A DNA stretch of 64,000 bases from Methanocalculus chunghsingensis (GTDB taxonomy: Archaea; Halobacteriota; Methanomicrobia; Methanomicrobiales; Methanocorpusculaceae): positions 1 to 64,000 of the forward strand of contig NZ_JWHL01000006.1 of the NCBI RefSeq assembly GCF_018132105.1, written 5' to 3'. A program made the position numbers and the translations under genes. Below, in pieces: positions 61,789 to 64,000 of this stretch. The number at the start of each line of letters is the position of its first letter. Position 1 is the stretch's first letter. Below the pieces are notes generated by a model. The model was not told the DNA's origin. It saw only the letters and a list, made by a program, of their open reading frames with translations, and made no database searches.

Positions 61789-62607
61789 ATGAGTGTTGTT
61801 GGTAGTATGGATCGAAGAGTATCAGAGGAGATGGGGAGACGGTCAGGATCTCCGGAGAATTTTGCGCGGGAACTGATCCTGAAACTTGCCCTGAAAGGAA
61901 ATGAGCGGGTCCTCCATATCGGATCAGGAGACGGGAAGCTGACCGCAGCCATTGCAGCATGCCTCCCACGGGGGAGTGTTCTTGGGATCGATCCCTCGGA
62001 TACGATGGTCCGGTCTGCACGGGATGCCTACCCCTCGAACCGATATAATAACATCAGCTTTCTGGGAGACGATATCGACAGGATCGATGGCGAAGGGGCA
62101 TTCACCCGTATCGTCTCTCTGGATATGATGAACTGGATTTGCGATCCAGACAGATTCTATGCAGCGGCAGCACGTCTCCTTGCTCCGGGTGGCAGGCTCT
62201 TTATCCAGATGGAGGGACCGGGGCCGACGGAGCTTATTCTCTCCCGGATTGAGGCACTCATCAGAACAAGCCCCTGGAATGAGTACTTCGACGGATATAC
62301 CCTCCCCTACACTCTCCCCGCTCCGGATGATATGATGCAGTGCTGTGAAGATGCGGGGCTCTATACCCTCAGGCTGAATCACCTGTCACGATCCCTCCTC
62401 TTCAATGATGACGATCTCTTTGCCGGATGGGTCAGGGCGTTCTGGTCCCGCCTGATCGAAAAGGTCCCTGATGATCAGAAGAGCCTCTTTACGAGGGAGA
62501 TCATCGGTGAGTACACCCTCCTCTATCCCCCCTCAACCGAGGGCGGGATCTCAGTGCCTGTACACAGGATTGAGATCGAGGCACGAAAGGATCCCGGGGA
62601 GATATGA
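61789..62607 (+). CDS. SAM-dependent class I methyltransferase
   Basis: This about 272-residue enzyme has Rossmann motif I VLHIGSGDGKLTAAIA near residue 45, motif II VLGIDPSDTMV, and later LLAPGGRLFIQ. It resembles ubiquinone/menaquinone-type small-molecule methyltransferases; the substrate is unknown. Start choices are ATG 61789 or ATG 61807, and upstream in-frame codons run into the aconitase X gene. It begins 25 bases after that gene and could be co-transcribed by read-through. Confidence 0.8.
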   Translation: MSVVGSMDRRVSEEMGRRSGSPENFARELILKLALKGNERVLHIGSGDGKLTAAIAACLPRGSVLGIDPSDTMVRSARDAYPSNRYNNISFLGDDIDRIDGEGAFTRIVSLDMMNWICDPDRFYAAAARLLAPGGRLFIQMEGPGPTELILSRIEALIRTSPWNEYFDGYTLPYTLPAPDDMMQCCEDAGLYTLRLNHLSRSLLFNDDDLFAGWVRAFWSRLIEKVPDDQKSLFTREIIGEYTLLYPPSTEGGISVPVHRIEIEARKDPGEI

Positions 62608-62699
62608 GGATGGGCAAAAACCTCTCAATTTTATCAAATGGTGGAGATTGAGGAGACAGTAACGAGTCCGTCTCGCCCAACCGCTTCAAGTCCATCTCG

Positions 62700-63101
62700 T
62701 TAGTCGAGGTCCATTGACTGCCAGGTGTTGCTGGATTCATCAAAGGGATTGATGAGGGTAAGATCATCAATCCACTGGAAATCCCCTATATTGCGGGTCA
62801 CTAATTTGAGATCAAATACCAGTGCGGTTCCGGCAATCAGTGCATCTCCTAATGTCATTCTTCTTTGTTGACGGAGGAAAACTGCTTTATCCTGAACCTT
62901 TTGAGAGATCGGAAGAATAAGGGATGCCCTAAAAAAATCTCTAATACAATGTTTTTCGTCTTCTTTCAGCTTATGATAGCCAAGGACCTCCACATAGCTG
63001 ACCGCAGATACATATGGTGCAGTCTTATCAATTATTAATCTGAGTTCCTCATGTTCAGGTTTCATTGCGTAGATTATAATATTACTGTCAATCAGCATCA
63101 T
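62700..63101 (-). CDS. PIN-domain toxin (VapC-like)
   Basis: This 133-residue PIN-fold ribonuclease has acidic residues in the expected places: Asp in LIDSNIIIY, Glu in YVEVLGY, and Asp in TLGDALIAG with Asp in WIDDLTL. It would cleave RNA when not bound by its antitoxin. ATG 63101 (and the adjacent 63098) starts at the family start; in-frame codons upstream lie inside the antitoxin gene. It overlaps that gene by 14 bases. Confidence 0.85.
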   Translation of the reverse strand: MMLIDSNIIIYAMKPEHEELRLIIDKTAPYVSAVSYVEVLGYHKLKEDEKHCIRDFFRASLILPISQKVQDKAVFLRQQRRMTLGDALIAGTALVFDLKLVTRNIGDFQWIDDLTLINPFDESSNTWQSMDLD

Positions 63102-63426
63102 ATCTGCCTGGCAACTTTCTATCTCGGCGTTGTTCACGTTGCCAGCGTATTGGATCGTGGATCTCCCCAAAAACATTCATTTTTGCCAATTGTTTCAGCG
63201 CATCCCCCATCTTTTTTCCACGTTCTGCGTCATTTTTTTTAAATGATTTCTTCGTGTCGATCAAAGTGGTGCTCTGATCTGCTCTCTCCTGATCACTCAA
63301 TATTGTGATAAATACGGGTATCTGTTCATCCGTTGGGATCTGACTTTCTGTGTCATTATCCCATTCGATATAGTTATTTCTTATCCGGGCTCTGAATGTT
63401 CGAAGCACATATATCACCTGGTACAT
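63088..63426 (-). CDS. Putative antitoxin of the PIN-domain pair
   Basis: This charged 112-residue protein lies directly before the vapC-like gene and overlaps it. The first half has beta-like segments (QVIYVLRTFRARIRNNYIEW and QIPVFITILSD); the second half is helical and basic (RGKKMGDALKQLAKMNVF, WQREQRRDRKLPG). It does not look like the usual VapB AbrB or ribbon-helix-helix types; I assign the role from position, and the family is uncertain. Confidence 0.6.
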   Translation of the reverse strand: MYQVIYVLRTFRARIRNNYIEWDNDTESQIPTDEQIPVFITILSDQERADQSTTLIDTKKSFKKNDAERGKKMGDALKQLAKMNVFGEIHDPIRWQREQRRDRKLPGRYDAD

Positions 63427-63642
63427 CGACTGACGATGGCTGATCCAAACCCATCCATATTACAGTCTGAGGAATGCGGGTTATCCATCCACCACACTCT
63501 TTGCTTGCGCATCTAATCCATGTCGGAGTATATGCTTTATCAGCATTTGAGGATCTATCGTTTTTGGATTATACTCCTGTATCTCCCCGACATCCTTAAT
63601 CTTTACGCTGATCCTGATGCTCCAAAAAAATATTCAGGCTCT
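63427..63642. other. Intergenic region, no gene recognised
   Basis: The 216 bases between the antitoxin start and the YeeE stop contain short A/T boxes, which may hold the antitoxin promoter on the minus strand. I see no RNA gene or repeat. Confidence 0.4.
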
Positions 63643-63993
63643 TCAGAGCCCCACGGCATGGAGAAGATAGAGGATCCCGGCGACCAGCACCGCCACGATC
63701 CCGACGGCCAGAACCTCTGATCGGATCCCGACGAGTTCCGGAATCGTCTCTGCCGGGAAGATCCCTTTATTCAGGATCGAGCGGTTGAGCCGGGGATAGA
63801 GGCGGGCGAAGATACCGGCACCGATGGCAATCCCGATCATCCCGATGGCGGCATCCATGGCCCCGGATCCGACCGCCCCGGCTGCTGTGCCCGGGCAGTA
63901 CCCGAGGATGCCAAAACCTGCACCGAAGATGAGACCGCCGATGATGGTGGATCCCACAGATCCCACCTTGTAATGGAGATTGGCAAGCCCCAT
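63643..63993 (-). CDS. YeeE/YedE-family half transporter, 5' end near window edge
   Basis: The visible 116 residues hold helices and the family motif GAGFGILGYCPGTAAGAVG with the conserved cysteine used to bind thiosulfate or a related sulfur compound in YeeE. Two more helices follow. The C-terminus is complete, but proteins of this group usually have a further helix before this point, so the true start probably lies beyond the window edge at 64000; the ATG at 63993 may be internal. A sister half-gene often lies next to it. Confidence 0.75.
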   Translation of the reverse strand: MGLANLHYKVGSVGSTIIGGLIFGAGFGILGYCPGTAAGAVGSGAMDAAIGMIGIAIGAGIFARLYPRLNRSILNKGIFPAETIPELVGIRSEVLAVGIVAVLVAGILYLLHAVGL

Positions 63994-64000
63994 CCATTTC

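Noticed and set aside
1-64000. tRNA, rRNA, CRISPR arrays or transposase genes
   Set aside because: None could be seen by reading; a tRNA or covariance scan was not possible here.

Overview
The window reads as a chromosomal segment of a methanogenic archaeon, most likely a member of the Methanomicrobiales that grows on formate or H2. The signs are an F420-type formate dehydrogenase (fdhA, fdhB), cofD for coenzyme F420, an MJ0301-like enzyme gene linked to methanopterin, a pyruvoyl-type arginine decarboxylase, a Pro/His-type (non-discriminating) archaeal AspRS, UbiX/UbiD/aconitase-X genes of the archaeal mevalonate route, many PAS sensors, PKD surface proteins, TATA-box promoters and GGAGGTGATC-type ribosome binding sites. 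No rRNA, tRNA, CRISPR array or intact insertion sequence was seen. Genus assignment is not possible from this reading alone.

Layout. 0-6 kb: a type I restriction-modification locus (hsdR, hsdM, a possible small ORF, hsdS) with unusual operator-like repeats; hsdS has two AT-rich target-recognition domains set in GC-richer conserved blocks. 6-9.5 kb: a pair of covarying hairpin elements, a DUF362/ferredoxin protein, thiC and a HEAT-repeat protein. 9.5-21.2 kb: a PAS/GAF sensor with an N-terminal DNA-binding domain, three paralogous lipoprotein binding proteins of the FecB/BtuF type, an ABC-2 exporter pair, a radical SAM protein, and one FecCD-type permease plus ATPase overlapping an FmdE-family gene. 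21.2-24.6 kb: an osmoprotectant (OpuC/ProX-type) ABC importer whose ATPase gene has no normal start codon in frame. 24.6-29.7 kb: a triple META-domain lipoprotein and fdhAB.

30-31.8 kb: a three-gene cassette of a His-rich membrane-anchored surface protein, a small two-helix cytochrome b-like membrane protein and a Cys-rich lipoprotein. I regard it as the best candidate for an undescribed system here. 31.8-34.7 kb: an alpha/beta hydrolase, an SdpI-like membrane protein and RecQ. 34.8-42.2 kb: a tight run of trpB2, a COG3199-type ATP-NAD kinase homologue, an AMP-forming acyl-CoA ligase, a complete ECF transporter (S, fused A-A, T) and a KaiC-like protein whose Walker A motif is destroyed. 42.6-44.3 kb: a secreted protein with CUB-like, SH3-like, PKD and dockerin-like domains, two PKD domains being encoded by a perfect 134-bp repeat.

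44.3-50.8 kb (minus strand): a metE remnant, a RelE-type toxin-antitoxin pair, metE, aspS, a response regulator, B12-dependent ribonucleotide reductase and a secreted duplicated-domain protein. 50.9-57.5 kb: a metallo-beta-lactamase-fold enzyme, arginine decarboxylase, a UPF0316 membrane protein, a HEAT-repeat protein, cofD and a multi-PAS histidine kinase. 57.5-62.6 kb: a near-overlapping operon of an HD phosphohydrolase, ubiX, ubiD, the aconitase X large subunit and a methyltransferase, which fits the archaeal route from phosphomevalonate to isopentenyl phosphate. The right end holds a PIN-domain toxin-antitoxin pair and a YeeE/YedE half-transporter gene cut by the window edge.
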